Positions 1-7,593 of a stretch of 16,198 bases of DNA are shown here, in pieces (position 1 is the first letter of the stretch; each line of letters opens with the position of its first letter). The notes beneath the pieces were generated by a model. That model searched no databases. It was not told the origin of the DNA and was given only the letters and a program-made list of their open reading frames with translations. Made by a program: the position numbers and the translations under genes. Source of the DNA: Bacteroidales bacterium UBA1181 (lineage in GTDB: Bacteria; Bacteroidota; Bacteroidia; Bacteroidales; Paludibacteraceae); assembly GCA_002310215.1 (NCBI GenBank), contig DBYR01000031.1, positions 1 to 16,198 of the forward strand. The letters are read 5' to 3'.

Positions 1-3000
1 TCTTCCGCAATCGGGCTCAGCGTGTGGGCCTTATAAATCTTGACAGAGAAAGCCTTCTTGTTACTTTCCGCATGCGTATCCCCATTGGTTTGGCTGACAT
101 AGAAGGTTTGAGCACCCACCTTGGTATAATCAACCGTCGGTGCAGTTGCGGAACCCGATCCCTTCGCCGCATTCGGATCCGTATACCAATTCAAGGTAAA
201 GGCCGTGTTTGGATTCTTAGGGTCACCCGCCGTGACCAAAGTGGTCAAATCGACCGACGGATTAGGGTTCGTCACACTATTCTGCACACAGATAAGCGTG
301 TCGTGGGCAGCAGGAACAGGTGCGTCGTTCACCGTCACCAAGAAACTGCTCGTGTCGCTCTCGCAACCATCCACGTTTTTGGAAACCCAGAAGGTGAACG
401 TCTTCTCCTCCTTCAAGGAGACGGTTGGAACCGCTGTCGACGGGTTAGCCGGGAAGTCAGACTTGTTGGAATACCAATGGATATCCCCCGTCTGAGCAGG
501 AACGCCATCTCCCACCGGCTGACTCGTCTCTTCCGAGACAAGGAAGTCGATATCTGTGACATCCGGTTTGTCCGGAATCGCCTTCACCTTCACATCAAAC
601 GAAGAGACTTCACTGATGCAGCCCGTCGCGAGGTCAGTCACCGATATCTTATAGGTTTGCGTACCCGCAGCCAAGGCATTCAGGGAAGTGGCAAGGTCAG
701 CCACAGCCACCGCAGCATTGGATGGGTCTAATATATCAGCTTTCAAGCCATTCAAAAGCGTCTTTAGATCATTGTTCAGATAACTCTTCACCGCATCGTC
801 CACGAGGCCTTTGCAGAAAGAAGGAATCTCGATAGTCGGAACGACCGGCTTTTTGTTATACTTCACTACAACAGAGTCCTCGGCAAAACAATGCGAATCA
901 CTTGGATTCTCATTGTCACGGCCCCTGACATAATATTTCTCAGTAGTACCCTCCTTAGCGGCGGACCATTTGATCTTAGTCTTGTAGGTAGAGGCGGCAG
1001 CCTTCTTATCCACCTGAGCGGCATCGGTCTCCGCCCCTAATTGATCCACGAACCAAAGCACATCGAAAGCAGCGGAAGAATTCTGGGTGCTCTTAATATC
1101 CTCGACCGAGAGTTCCACCTCAGGCGATTCCTCACACAAGGAGATGGTGTCAGACGTCTTAGCCACGCCATCCACCAACATCTTCACCTCGTCTGGGGAG
1201 GTACATGGAGGGCAATAAAGACGACACTGGAGTTCAATACGTCCACAAGTATAATCCGTCAACTTGAAAAACTCCAGATTATGGATAGCGAAGTTATAAT
1301 CGTTTTTAGAGTAACACTCTGGTGCGGACTTATAATCGAGACCACCATCAATCAATTTGATCGCACCCGAAAATATCGATGTACCGGCGGTCGCATTCTG
1401 AACTAAAGCCTTTACCTGTTTATTAACGCTAACCACGATGATATAAGATGTTCCCCTCACTTTATTCACCGGAGCGGAAAAACCTTCAAAATCCATCAAA
1501 ACTACCTTAGGAACAGTGTCAAGACTTGGAACGGATTTTGAGATACTGGTCAATTTACTCTTAGCAGAATATGTCACATTTCCATTATTCGTACATCTGT
1601 CGGTAGAATAGACAGATGCCGTAACCACAAGATTTGAAACAGCCTGACCATTCCCTTTAAGAACCAGACTGAATGTGCCCAACGAGAAATCAGACTTCGT
1701 TTCGAAAGTAAAGAAACAAGGGGCCTGGTCACTCATATCACCAAAAGTCGGATGAGTCAGTGTCACAGTACTATCCACAATCTTTGTATTTTTCAAAAAG
1801 AGTTCGTTCTTTTTCGTCGCATCCTCTATCCAGATGGAATAGGTTGTATCTATTGGTGCATTTTCGTTCACTTTCACGAAATTACCCTTGACAGAGAAAC
1901 TTCCCTTTCCTCCAACCTTTACATCCAATGTATCCAATGGAGTGCCATTTTGTTCTTTATCATAAACCACCCACGTGGTGTTCTCCCCAGACTTATAAAA
2001 CTTGTCATTAACCTTGAATTCGTATGGTATCACATTTGAGGCAGTTGGAGGAACAGACGCACATGTTTGTGTCATAATTGTATCAATAGGCATCTCCATG
2101 TCAATGACTTCAACGCTGGCAAAGGAGGTGTCACACGCCTCACACATTGTATTAGAGCCAACATAAACTACGCCCACCTTATATGTGCCAGGTTCATCAA
2201 TGTCAATTGTTGCCTTGTTGTATTTAGTCTCATCCATTTTAACACCATCCTTATACCAAAAGAATTCATACACATCCTCTTTTCCCAAGGATGGCGTGAA
2301 TCCAGAATATAACGAGGTCCCTGCTCCTGGACATTTATACACAGGTCCCACCATATATGTTGTTGGGCACGGATCCGCAGGCGCACAAGGTGTTTGTATC
2401 TTATACAAATAGTTTTTATAATCCTCAACTTTTCCTGTCGCCATGTGACCGACATGAGGATTTCCCTGCGCTGTAGATGCGGTTTGCCCCCATACATAAT
2501 ATTCGTCCTTATCGTTAACCATAAAACCGAACAAATCGCCTCTTGCCAAATGAACAGCATTATCCACAACACTTCCATCTCCGTATTTAGCATATACAGG
2601 ACCATTTTTATGCGCAACTTTCACGCCGTTTTGAACAATCGTAGATTCGGTATCATTAGTGCCTTGTCCTTTAAAATCAGGGTCTGGCACAACACCTCCC
2701 CAAACCTTATCATTTTCACTATTGTTTTTACCCCAGTATAACATGTAACCCTCTTTTGTGATTGCAGCGCCATATCCATTACCGCCAATCACTTCAATAA
2801 CATCAGTAAGGTATGTTTCTCCTGAAGTATTTACATAATCGCCAGACAAAACTCGCGCCGCATAAAGATAATCGATAAAATATGGAAGTCCGCACCTTCC
2901 ATTTCCTCCATTTTCTCCCCATGCGTAAACATATCCAGTTATACCATCAACAGCGAAACCTGCAGCATCCGCCGCCGCCAACATTTTTATATTCGTCAAA

Positions 3001-3803
3001 GGTTCACCAGGAGCTGCAGCATCCGCATTTTGCACATTCTCATCTTTCATCTTCAACACAGGCTCCGCATAATACTCATGAGCAGCAATGTCACCGCCCC
3101 TACCATTATAGTTTCCTATAGAGTACGCATCTCCCAACCCGTCACCATCCGGGTCAACTTTGAGTAGCAGGTTATTATCACCTCCTGAGATATGAGTAAC
3201 TCCAGTTATTGGTTGTTTATCTTTCGTCCGTATAAACACAGGAGTTGCTGTCGCCTTTTCTATCCACTGTCCATCTCCATAAGAACCATTACCTCCCCAA
3301 CCAACAACTCTACCATCTTCCAATATGGCAAAAGAGCCAGACGTTGATGCGGCAATATATGTAACACCTCCCAAATATGGTCCACCAGGAGTTCCATCCA
3401 AATTATATCCCGGAGCTTCTCCACACAATACAGGAGTTGGAGTTGTCACATATTTCTGCGATGCAGGTTGTCCACAACTCATTTCCGCATCGTTAGCGCC
3501 CCAACAATACACAATACCATTACACGCAAGTGCGACATTGTGGGCACCAGATCCAGCTGTCACCTGAGAAAAAGCCAGACCAGTGATGTCAACTTGAGAA
3601 AAAGAGGGAACATACTGAGTACCCGCATTAGCCGAAGTTAAGCCCAGACGCCCATCTGTATTATCACCACACGCATATAACACACCCTTGGTACAAATAA
3701 ACAACGAGTGGTCATTTCCTCCAGAGATAGCCATACTCTGCGCCAACGCTCCAGTCACCACTCCCAGCGACAGAAGCAACCATGTATATAAACGTTTTCC
3801 CAT
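1..3803 (-). CDS. Secreted RCC1-type seven-blade propeller protein with Ig-like repeats (3' end outside window)
   Basis: The reading frame is open from the ATG at 3803 to the window edge (1267 codons plus 2 bases), so the C terminus is missing. Residues 1-21 form a signal peptide (basic start, Leu-rich core, ALA before Gln22). Residues 26-452 hold seven RCC1-like units at about 26-54, 81-111, 150-178, 205-237, 275-305, 338-370 and 419-452. Most follow the pattern of small residues, a hydrophobic strand, then (V/L)Y.WG.N; examples are VYCWGAN, VYAWGEN and MLYWGKN. Unit 4 lacks the WG and carries DPDGDGLGD. From residue 473 on come Ig-like stretches with FFWYKDG, IHWYSNK and LNWYTDP strands and Cys-rich pieces. 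RCC1 repeats fold as a seven-bladed propeller that usually binds proteins. In Bacteroidota, such Ig-like chains are often exported by the type IX system, but the sorting domain would lie off the window, so that is inference. The ligand is unknown. Third codon positions are more AT-rich in the propeller than in the Ig-like part. Confidence 0.9.
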   Translation of the reverse strand, partial: MGKRLYTWLLLSLGVVTGALAQSMAISGGNDHSLFICTKGVLYACGDNTDGRLGLTSANAGTQYVPSFSQVDITGLAFSQVTAGSGAHNVALACNGIVYCWGANDAEMSCGQPASQKYVTTPTPVLCGEAPGYNLDGTPGGPYLGGVTYIAASTSGSFAILEDGRVVGWGGNGSYGDGQWIEKATATPVFIRTKDKQPITGVTHISGGDNNLLLKVDPDGDGLGDAYSIGNYNGRGGDIAAHEYYAEPVLKMKDENVQNADAAAPGEPLTNIKMLAAADAAGFAVDGITGYVYAWGENGGNGRCGLPYFIDYLYAARVLSGDYVNTSGETYLTDVIEVIGGNGYGAAITKEGYMLYWGKNNSENDKVWGGVVPDPDFKGQGTNDTESTIVQNGVKVAHKNGPVYAKYGDGSVVDNAVHLARGDLFGFMVNDKDEYYVWGQTASTAQGNPHVGHMATGKVEDYKNYLYKIQTPCAPADPCPTTYMVGPVYKCPGAGTSLYSGFTPSLGKEDVYEFFWYKDGVKMDETKYNKATIDIDEPGTYKVGVVYVGSNTMCEACDTSFASVEVIDMEMPIDTIMTQTCASVPPTASNVIPYEFKVNDKFYKSGENTTWVVYDKEQNGTPLDTLDVKVGGKGSFSVKGNFVKVNENAPIDTTYSIWIEDATKKNELFLKNTKIVDSTVTLTHPTFGDMSDQAPCFFTFETKSDFSLGTFSLVLKGNGQAVSNLVVTASVYSTDRCTNNGNVTYSAKSKLTSISKSVPSLDTVPKVVLMDFEGFSAPVNKVRGTSYIIVVSVNKQVKALVQNATAGTSIFSGAIKLIDGGLDYKSAPECYSKNDYNFAIHNLEFFKLTDYTCGRIELQCRLYCPPCTSPDEVKMLVDGVAKTSDTISLCEESPEVELSVEDIKSTQNSSAAFDVLWFVDQLGAETDAAQVDKKAAASTYKTKIKWSAAKEGTTEKYYVRGRDNENPSDSHCFAEDSVVVKYNKKPVVPTIEIPSFCKGLVDDAVKSYLNNDLKTLLNGLKADILDPSNAAVAVADLATSLNALAAGTQTYKISVTDLATGCISEVSSFDVKVKAIPDKPDVTDIDFLVSEETSQPVGDGVPAQTGDIHWYSNKSDFPANPSTAVPTVSLKEEKTFTFWVSKNVDGCESDTSSFLVTVNDAPVPAAHDTLICVQNSVTNPNPSVDLTTLVTAGDPKNPNTAFTLNWYTDPNAAKGSGSATAPTVDYTKVGAQTFYVSQTNGDTHAESNKKAFSVKIYKAHTLSPIAE

Positions 3804-3883
3804 GATCAAAATATACTTTAAAACCCCTTATATAAATATATAAACACTACTATACCATTTTTCGTTATCATACAGAAATTGTG

Positions 3884-3914
3884 CAAATATACTATTTTCC
3901 CTCGAATCTTCAAA
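3884..3914 (-). promoter_or_regulatory. Bacteroides-type promoter of the RCC1-like gene
   Basis: On the minus strand a TTTG (3914-3911) lies 19 nt ahead of TATATTTG (3891-3884), matching the -33/-7 consensus TTTG and TAnnTTTG. Transcription would start near 3875 and leave a leader of roughly 70 nt that is AT-rich and shows no strong hairpin. The -33 box lies only 5 bases past the stop codon of the upstream exchanger gene, so the surface protein has its own transcription start. Confidence 0.7.
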
Positions 3915-3919
3915 ATTAC

Positions 3920-4867
3920 TTACGCTGTCCACACCATGTGAGCGATATATCCCACATAAACAAGCAATAGCAATCCTCCCTCCCATCGCTCTAACGTACG
4001 GTGCGTGAAGAGGAAGAACCACAACAACAACGCCAGCACCACCATCAAGAGGTAATCATAGAGGAACCCGACGTCGCTCCCCTCTATCGGGCAGATGGCG
4101 GAGGAGACACCCACGACGAAAAAGACATTGAACGAGACACTTCCGATGATGTTGCCAATCGCAAGATCCGTCTCGCCACGCTTCGCCGACATGACCGAGG
4201 CAAAAAGCTCCGGCAGACTGGTACCCACCGCAACGACCGTCAATCCGATGACACGCTCCGAAACGCCCAAAGCAGCCGCCACATTCTTCGCTCCATCCAC
4301 CAATATATTCGCACCAACAATCATCGCCGCAATGGAAAGAACCACCATGAGAATCGAAAGCCACAAAGGATAGATGGTTTTCTCCTCCTCCGTTTCCTTG
4401 TCTTCGCCTTTCTCTCGGGAGGTCCTGATCTGCCACACAATAAACGCCACCAACGTCAAAACACCGATGATACCCGTGATTCGTCCAATCGACCCCGTCA
4501 TGCCTACAACGGCCAAAAGGACGCACGCCAACACCATAAACGGCAAATCGACACTGAGGGTGTGCTTGTCCGTGGCGCACGTATAGAGAAGCCCCGTCAC
4601 ACCGAGGATAAGCGCGATATTGGCGATATTGGACCCTACCACATTGCCTAAGGCGATACCGGAACTACCCGCCATCGCGGCGTTCAGGCTGACCAACATC
4701 TCCGGTGCGGAGGTGCCAAAGCCGATGACCGTCATTCCGATGACCATCGAACTCAGATGCGCCTTGCGGGCAATCGAAACAGATCCTTTCACCAAGTAGT
4801 CTCCCCCCTTCACCAAAAGGACGAAGCCTAACACTATCCACAAGAAACTCACAAGTATTGGGCTCAT
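3920..4867 (-). CDS. Sodium/calcium exchanger family transporter (YrbG/CaCA type)
   Basis: This 315-residue inner-membrane protein has about ten hydrophobic segments in two inverted halves, joined by a charged loop near residues 148-163 (rich in Lys and Glu). Both alpha-repeats of the CaCA superfamily are present. The first has GFGTSAPE (Glu56) followed by GNVVGSNIAN (Asn83). The second has AVGTSLPE (Glu220) followed by GNIIGSVSFN (Asn247). The two glutamates and the final Asn of each block match ion ligands known from archaeal NCX structures. The second block reads GSVSFN where GSN.FN is usual, a change next to but not at a ligand position. The family exchanges Na+ or H+ for Ca2+ or other cations; the actual ion cannot be read from sequence. 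Length is normal for the prokaryotic family. The ATG at 4867 starts directly before the first membrane segment. It has its own promoter and appears monocistronic. Confidence 0.93.
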   Translation of the reverse strand: MSPILVSFLWIVLGFVLLVKGGDYLVKGSVSIARKAHLSSMVIGMTVIGFGTSAPEMLVSLNAAMAGSSGIALGNVVGSNIANIALILGVTGLLYTCATDKHTLSVDLPFMVLACVLLAVVGMTGSIGRITGIIGVLTLVAFIVWQIRTSREKGEDKETEEEKTIYPLWLSILMVVLSIAAMIVGANILVDGAKNVAAALGVSERVIGLTVVAVGTSLPELFASVMSAKRGETDLAIGNIIGSVSFNVFFVVGVSSAICPIEGSDVGFLYDYLLMVVLALLLWFFLFTHRTLERWEGGLLLLVYVGYIAHMVWTA

Positions 4868-4907
4868 ATCAATATACTTTTATCATATCGTCATTCAATC
4901 ATTGGTG

Positions 4908-4938
4908 CAAAAATAAGGCAAAATATTCAACAAACAAA
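4908..4938 (-). promoter_or_regulatory. Bacteroides-type promoter of the exchanger gene
   Basis: On the minus strand TTTG (4938-4935) is followed after 19 nt by TATTTTTG (4915-4908), matching TTTG/TAnnTTTG. The box ends 40 bases ahead of the ATG at 4867, giving a leader of about 30 nt. It sits just past the terminator of rny, so the exchanger is transcribed separately. Confidence 0.6.
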
Positions 4939-5023
4939 GCATTCTCGGACATGTAAAAGAGTGCGGCGGAAGATATCTCTTCCCGCACCACACATAGGGT
5001 GCGTCACGGCCCCATCCCCAAAC

Positions 5024-5056
5024 AAAAAAATAGGGGCGCAGCACAGCCACGCCCCC
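5024..5056 (-). terminator. Intrinsic terminator after rny
   Basis: Read on the minus strand, GGGGCG (5055-5050) pairs with CGCCCC (5038-5033) around an 11-nt loop and is followed by TA and a run of seven T (5030-5024). It begins about 20 bases past the rny stop codon and should end the zapA-rny transcript before the exchanger promoter. Confidence 0.75.
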
Positions 5057-5077
5057 ATCGTAAATGTAACAAATTTC

Positions 5078-6607
5078 TTATTTTGCGAAGCTGACCGCAC
5101 GGGTCTCACGGATCACCGTGATCTTCACCTGGCCCGGATAGGTCATCTCGTCTTGGATCTTCTTAGCGATCTCGTAAGACAGCGTCTCGATCTCCTTGTC
5201 GTCGATCTTATCCGCACCCACGATGACACGCAACTCGCGGCCCGCCTGGATAGCGTAAGTCTTAACGACGCCAGGGTAAGAGAGCGCCAACTTCTCAAGA
5301 TCATTGAGACGTTTGATGTAAGCCTCAACGATTTCACGACGGGCACCTGGACGTGCGCCAGAAATAGCGTCACACGCTTGCACGATTGGAGAGAGAAGGC
5401 TCTCCATCTCGATCTCGTCGTGGTGGGCACCGATAGCGTTGCAGATCTCAGGTTTCTCCTTGTACTTCTCGGCGAGTTTCATACCCAAGATAGCGTGAGG
5501 CAACTCAGGCTCGTCATCAGGCACCTTACCGATATCGTGCAACAGACCGGCACGTTTCGCCTTCTTAGGGTTCAAGCCCAACTCGGAAGCCATGACAGCG
5601 CAGAGGTTAGCGGTCTCACGCGCATGCTGCAACAAATTCTGACCATAAGAAGAGCGGTATTTCATCTTACCGATGAGGCGGACCAAATCAGGGTGCAAAC
5701 CATGCACACCCAAATCGATGGTCGTGCGTTTACCTGTCTCGATGATCTCCTCCTCGACCTGTTTCTTCACCTTAGCGACCACCTCCTCGATGCGGGCAGG
5801 GTGGATACGACCGTCGGTCACCAGTTGGTGCAAAGCCAAGCGGGCCACCTCACGGCGGACAGGGTCGAACGCGGAGAGAACGATAGCCTCCGGCGTGTCA
5901 TCCACGATGATCTCAACGCCCGTAGCGGCCTCCAAGGCGCGGATGTTACGGCCTTCACGACCGATGATGCGGCCTTTCACCTCGTCGGAATCGATATTAA
6001 ACACAGTGACAGAGTTTTCGATGGCGGCCTCGGTAGCGACACGTTGGATGGTCTGCACGACAATACGCTTAGCCTCCTTGTTCGCCGTCATCTTAGCCTC
6101 TTCCATGATTTCGTTCACGTATGACATGGCGTCGGTCTTCGCCTCCTCTTTCAATGCCTCGATCAATTTCTCCTTCGCCTCGCTTGCGGACAAACCAGAT
6201 ATCGTCTCCAGACGCTCGCTCGCCATACGGTTCAGTTTCTCGAGCTCCTGCTTGCGAGAGTTCACGATATCCATTTGGTTGTTGAGGGTCTCCCTCATGT
6301 TCTCGGTCTCAGTCTTACCCTTCTGCAACTCCGCCTGGAATTGGTTCAGTTGCATTTCGCGTTGTTTGAGTTTAGACTCCTGCTGTTGCATCTTCGCGTT
6401 GCGTTGGTTGCATTGGGAGTCATACTCGTTCTTCAGTTCCTGAAACTTCTGCTTCGCCTCACGCACCTTCTCGGAGCGGATTCTAGCGCCTTCGGCCTCC
6501 GCATCCTGTAGGATCTTTTGGGATTTGGACTTCAGTACGGTATTCAGCACGATCCAAGTCACCAGCGCACCCACCAAAAGGCCTGCAATTATTAAAACAA
6601 TCTCCAT
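5078..6607 (-). CDS. rny: Ribonuclease Y
   Basis: RNase Y is a membrane-anchored endoribonuclease that starts mRNA decay. The 509-residue protein has the full family layout: an N-terminal membrane anchor (residues 3-25), a long charged coiled coil (about 30-150), a KH RNA-binding domain with GRIIGREGRN (212-221), and an HD domain with QHAR (His328), LLHDIGK (His357, Asp358) and later His residues including GAHHDE (395-396). The C-terminal block ends in PGQVKITVIRE, typical of the family. Length is close to the usual 510-520. The ATG at 6607 lies directly before the anchor. It lies 98 bases downstream of zapA on the same strand, but a terminator-like hairpin separates them, so expression may depend on partial readthrough or a promoter I could not identify. 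It ends at a strong terminator. Confidence 0.97.
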   Translation of the reverse strand: MEIVLIIAGLLVGALVTWIVLNTVLKSKSQKILQDAEAEGARIRSEKVREAKQKFQELKNEYDSQCNQRNAKMQQQESKLKQREMQLNQFQAELQKGKTETENMRETLNNQMDIVNSRKQELEKLNRMASERLETISGLSASEAKEKLIEALKEEAKTDAMSYVNEIMEEAKMTANKEAKRIVVQTIQRVATEAAIENSVTVFNIDSDEVKGRIIGREGRNIRALEAATGVEIIVDDTPEAIVLSAFDPVRREVARLALHQLVTDGRIHPARIEEVVAKVKKQVEEEIIETGKRTTIDLGVHGLHPDLVRLIGKMKYRSSYGQNLLQHARETANLCAVMASELGLNPKKAKRAGLLHDIGKVPDDEPELPHAILGMKLAEKYKEKPEICNAIGAHHDEIEMESLLSPIVQACDAISGARPGARREIVEAYIKRLNDLEKLALSYPGVVKTYAIQAGRELRVIVGADKIDDKEIETLSYEIAKKIQDEMTYPGQVKITVIRETRAVSFAK

Positions 6608-6633
6608 ATCAATAAACTAAGTGTTAATATAAT

Positions 6634-6676
6634 AAAAAACGCATCACTTTTGAAGGCTAAATTCAAAAGAAATGCG
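6634..6676 (-). terminator. Terminator-like hairpin between zapA and rny
   Basis: On the minus strand CGCAT (6676-6672) pairs with ATGCG (6644-6640), then after a 2x2 internal loop CTTTTGAA pairs with TTCAAAAG (8 bp) around a 7-nt loop. The stem is followed by six T (6639-6634). It looks like an intrinsic terminator or attenuator for the coiled-coil/zapA transcript. Only 26 bases remain between the T run and the rny start codon, which leaves little room for a separate rny promoter. The inner stem is AT-rich, so termination may be incomplete. Confidence 0.65.
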
Positions 6677-6705
6677 GGTGTTACACAAAAAGAAAGGCTC
6701 CGTGT

Positions 6706-6993
6706 CTATAATGATTTCAGATAATCGGACAAATCCTTTTCCAAGGATTGCAGGCGTTCGTTCTCTCCCGAGCATTCCGACTCAAGTCTCTTGAGCCTCA
6801 GCGCGATCTGCAGTGAAGTATAGACCAGCAGGTCTTTTTCGCTCACCTTGTCCGCATATTTGTCCAATAGTACTTGGTACTCCTTCCTTACCAAATCGGC
6901 CGCCTCACGATACAGGGGTTCGTCACTTCGCTGACAACTCATCCCATACTCCGCTCCGGCCAACTTGAGCTTGATAGTTATATCTTTGTCCAT
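6706..6993 (-). CDS. zapA: Cell division protein ZapA
   Basis: ZapA binds FtsZ and promotes bundling of its protofilaments at the division site. The 95-residue product starts MDKDITIKLKLAGAEY, the beta-strand start typical of ZapA, followed by a region with EAADLVRKEY and a C-terminal helix able to form a coiled coil (VSEKDLLVYTSLQIALRLKR onward). Length is typical. The frame stays open to a GTG at 7005, adding four residues (MVAS), but the ATG at 6993 fits the family start better and is chosen here. It lies 29 bases after the coiled-coil gene, with which it should be cotranscribed. Sequence identity among ZapA proteins is low, so the call rests on size, fold pattern and context. Confidence 0.85.
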   Translation of the reverse strand: MDKDITIKLKLAGAEYGMSCQRSDEPLYREAADLVRKEYQVLLDKYADKVSEKDLLVYTSLQIALRLKRLESECSGENERLQSLEKDLSDYLKSL

Positions 6994-7022
6994 ACTTGCC
7001 ACCACTAAATAAGGCTAAAACG

Positions 7023-7316
7023 TCATTCATTTAGTAACGCAATGCACTTTTCTATCTCCCGCTCCAACTTTGACAAACGGGCAATCGTCTTCTTCGAGTC
7101 CTCTTCGGAAGCCGAAATCGTCCTGGCGATCAGCAGATGCTGGTATTTGTCGCGCCATGATTTCTCCGACATTTTCGCCCTGGCCAACTCCTCTTCACAC
7201 TTCTGCAAGTTCTTGTCGAGTGCCTCATTCTCACGCCTTTGCTCTTCATTCAGGAAGACAAGGTGTCTGACCTTCGACTCCAAACTATTCAGTAATTCGT
7301 TCTGCGGAACTGCCAC
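7023..7316 (-). CDS. Small coiled-coil protein encoded ahead of zapA
   Basis: This 97-residue soluble protein is highly charged and almost entirely predicted helix with heptad-like spacing (LNEEQRRENEALDKNLQKC; LSKLEREIEKCIALLNE at the end). It has no signal peptide or membrane segment. The start codon is GTG at 7316: no ATG lies upstream in frame, the next internal ATG would remove about half the protein, and the promoter -7 box ends only 17 bases upstream. It is the first gene of an operon with zapA. A role as a ZapA/FtsZ partner, comparable in position and shape to ZapB, is inference from context; no sequence motif proves it. Confidence 0.82.
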   Translation of the reverse strand: MAVPQNELLNSLESKVRHLVFLNEEQRRENEALDKNLQKCEEELARAKMSEKSWRDKYQHLLIARTISASEEDSKKTIARLSKLEREIEKCIALLNE

Positions 7317-7333
7317 TTTGCCAAAATTTTTCG

Positions 7334-7363
7334 CAAAGTTATGAATATCGTCGTAAATTCAAA
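7334..7363 (-). promoter_or_regulatory. Bacteroides-type promoter of the coiled-coil/zapA operon
   Basis: On the minus strand TTTG (7363-7360), an 18-nt spacer and TAACTTTG (7341-7334) match the TTTG/TAnnTTTG consensus. The start codon at 7316 is so close that the leader would be only about 10 nt, which supports the GTG start of the first gene. Confidence 0.65.
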
Positions 7364-7524
7364 GCATTTCAGCGAAAAATTAAGCGTTAAAAATGAGTTT
7401 GACAAAGATGCGAAAAGGCGGGGGCAGACCAATCGGCAGAAGGGTGAACAAGGTGTGGTCCGCACGGCAAAGGCACGATTTCTTGCGTCTGAACAAAAAA
7501 AATGTATGAAGGGAAAAAATATTC

Positions 7525-7553
7525 TTTGAATATCCTTTCTTTTTATATCTTCG
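7525..7553 (+). promoter_or_regulatory. Probable promoter of the nucleotidyltransferase-galE operon
   Basis: TTTG (7525-7528), a 17-nt spacer and TATCTTCG (7546-7553) resemble the Bacteroides promoter, with one mismatch in the -7 box and a slightly short spacer. A leader of about 33 nt follows, with an AGGAG at 7581-7585 placed 8 bases before the ATG at 7594. The rest of the divergent intergenic stretch (7364-7524) shows no further element that I can support. Confidence 0.5.
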
Positions 7554-7593
7554 CGGGATAATTTGACTTAGAACAGAGAAAGGAGAATCATTT

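Noticed and set aside
24..731. A 235-codon plus-strand frame at the left edge
   Set aside because: Arginine-rich shadow of the Ig-like part of the minus-strand surface protein, which is open through the whole region.
2168..2617. A 149-codon minus-strand frame in the propeller/Ig boundary
   Set aside because: It is in a different frame from the large gene and its composition (many Trp, Met, Arg) is not protein-like; the large frame is uninterrupted here.
3820..3850. AT-rich stretch before the RCC1-like gene as a second promoter or slippage tract
   Set aside because: No TAnnTTTG with a properly spaced TTTG; the consensus pair at 3884-3914 is much better and the TA repeats are short and irregular.
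4961..6124. A 387-codon open frame on the plus strand opposite rny
   Set aside because: Antisense shadow of a clear RNase Y gene; its sequence is low in normal protein features and mirrors the codon bias of the minus strand.
6608..6705. 6S RNA (ssrS) next to zapA, as in gammaproteobacteria
   Set aside because: The gap is only 98 bases and is filled by a terminator hairpin; too short for 6S RNA and lacking its long bulged stem.
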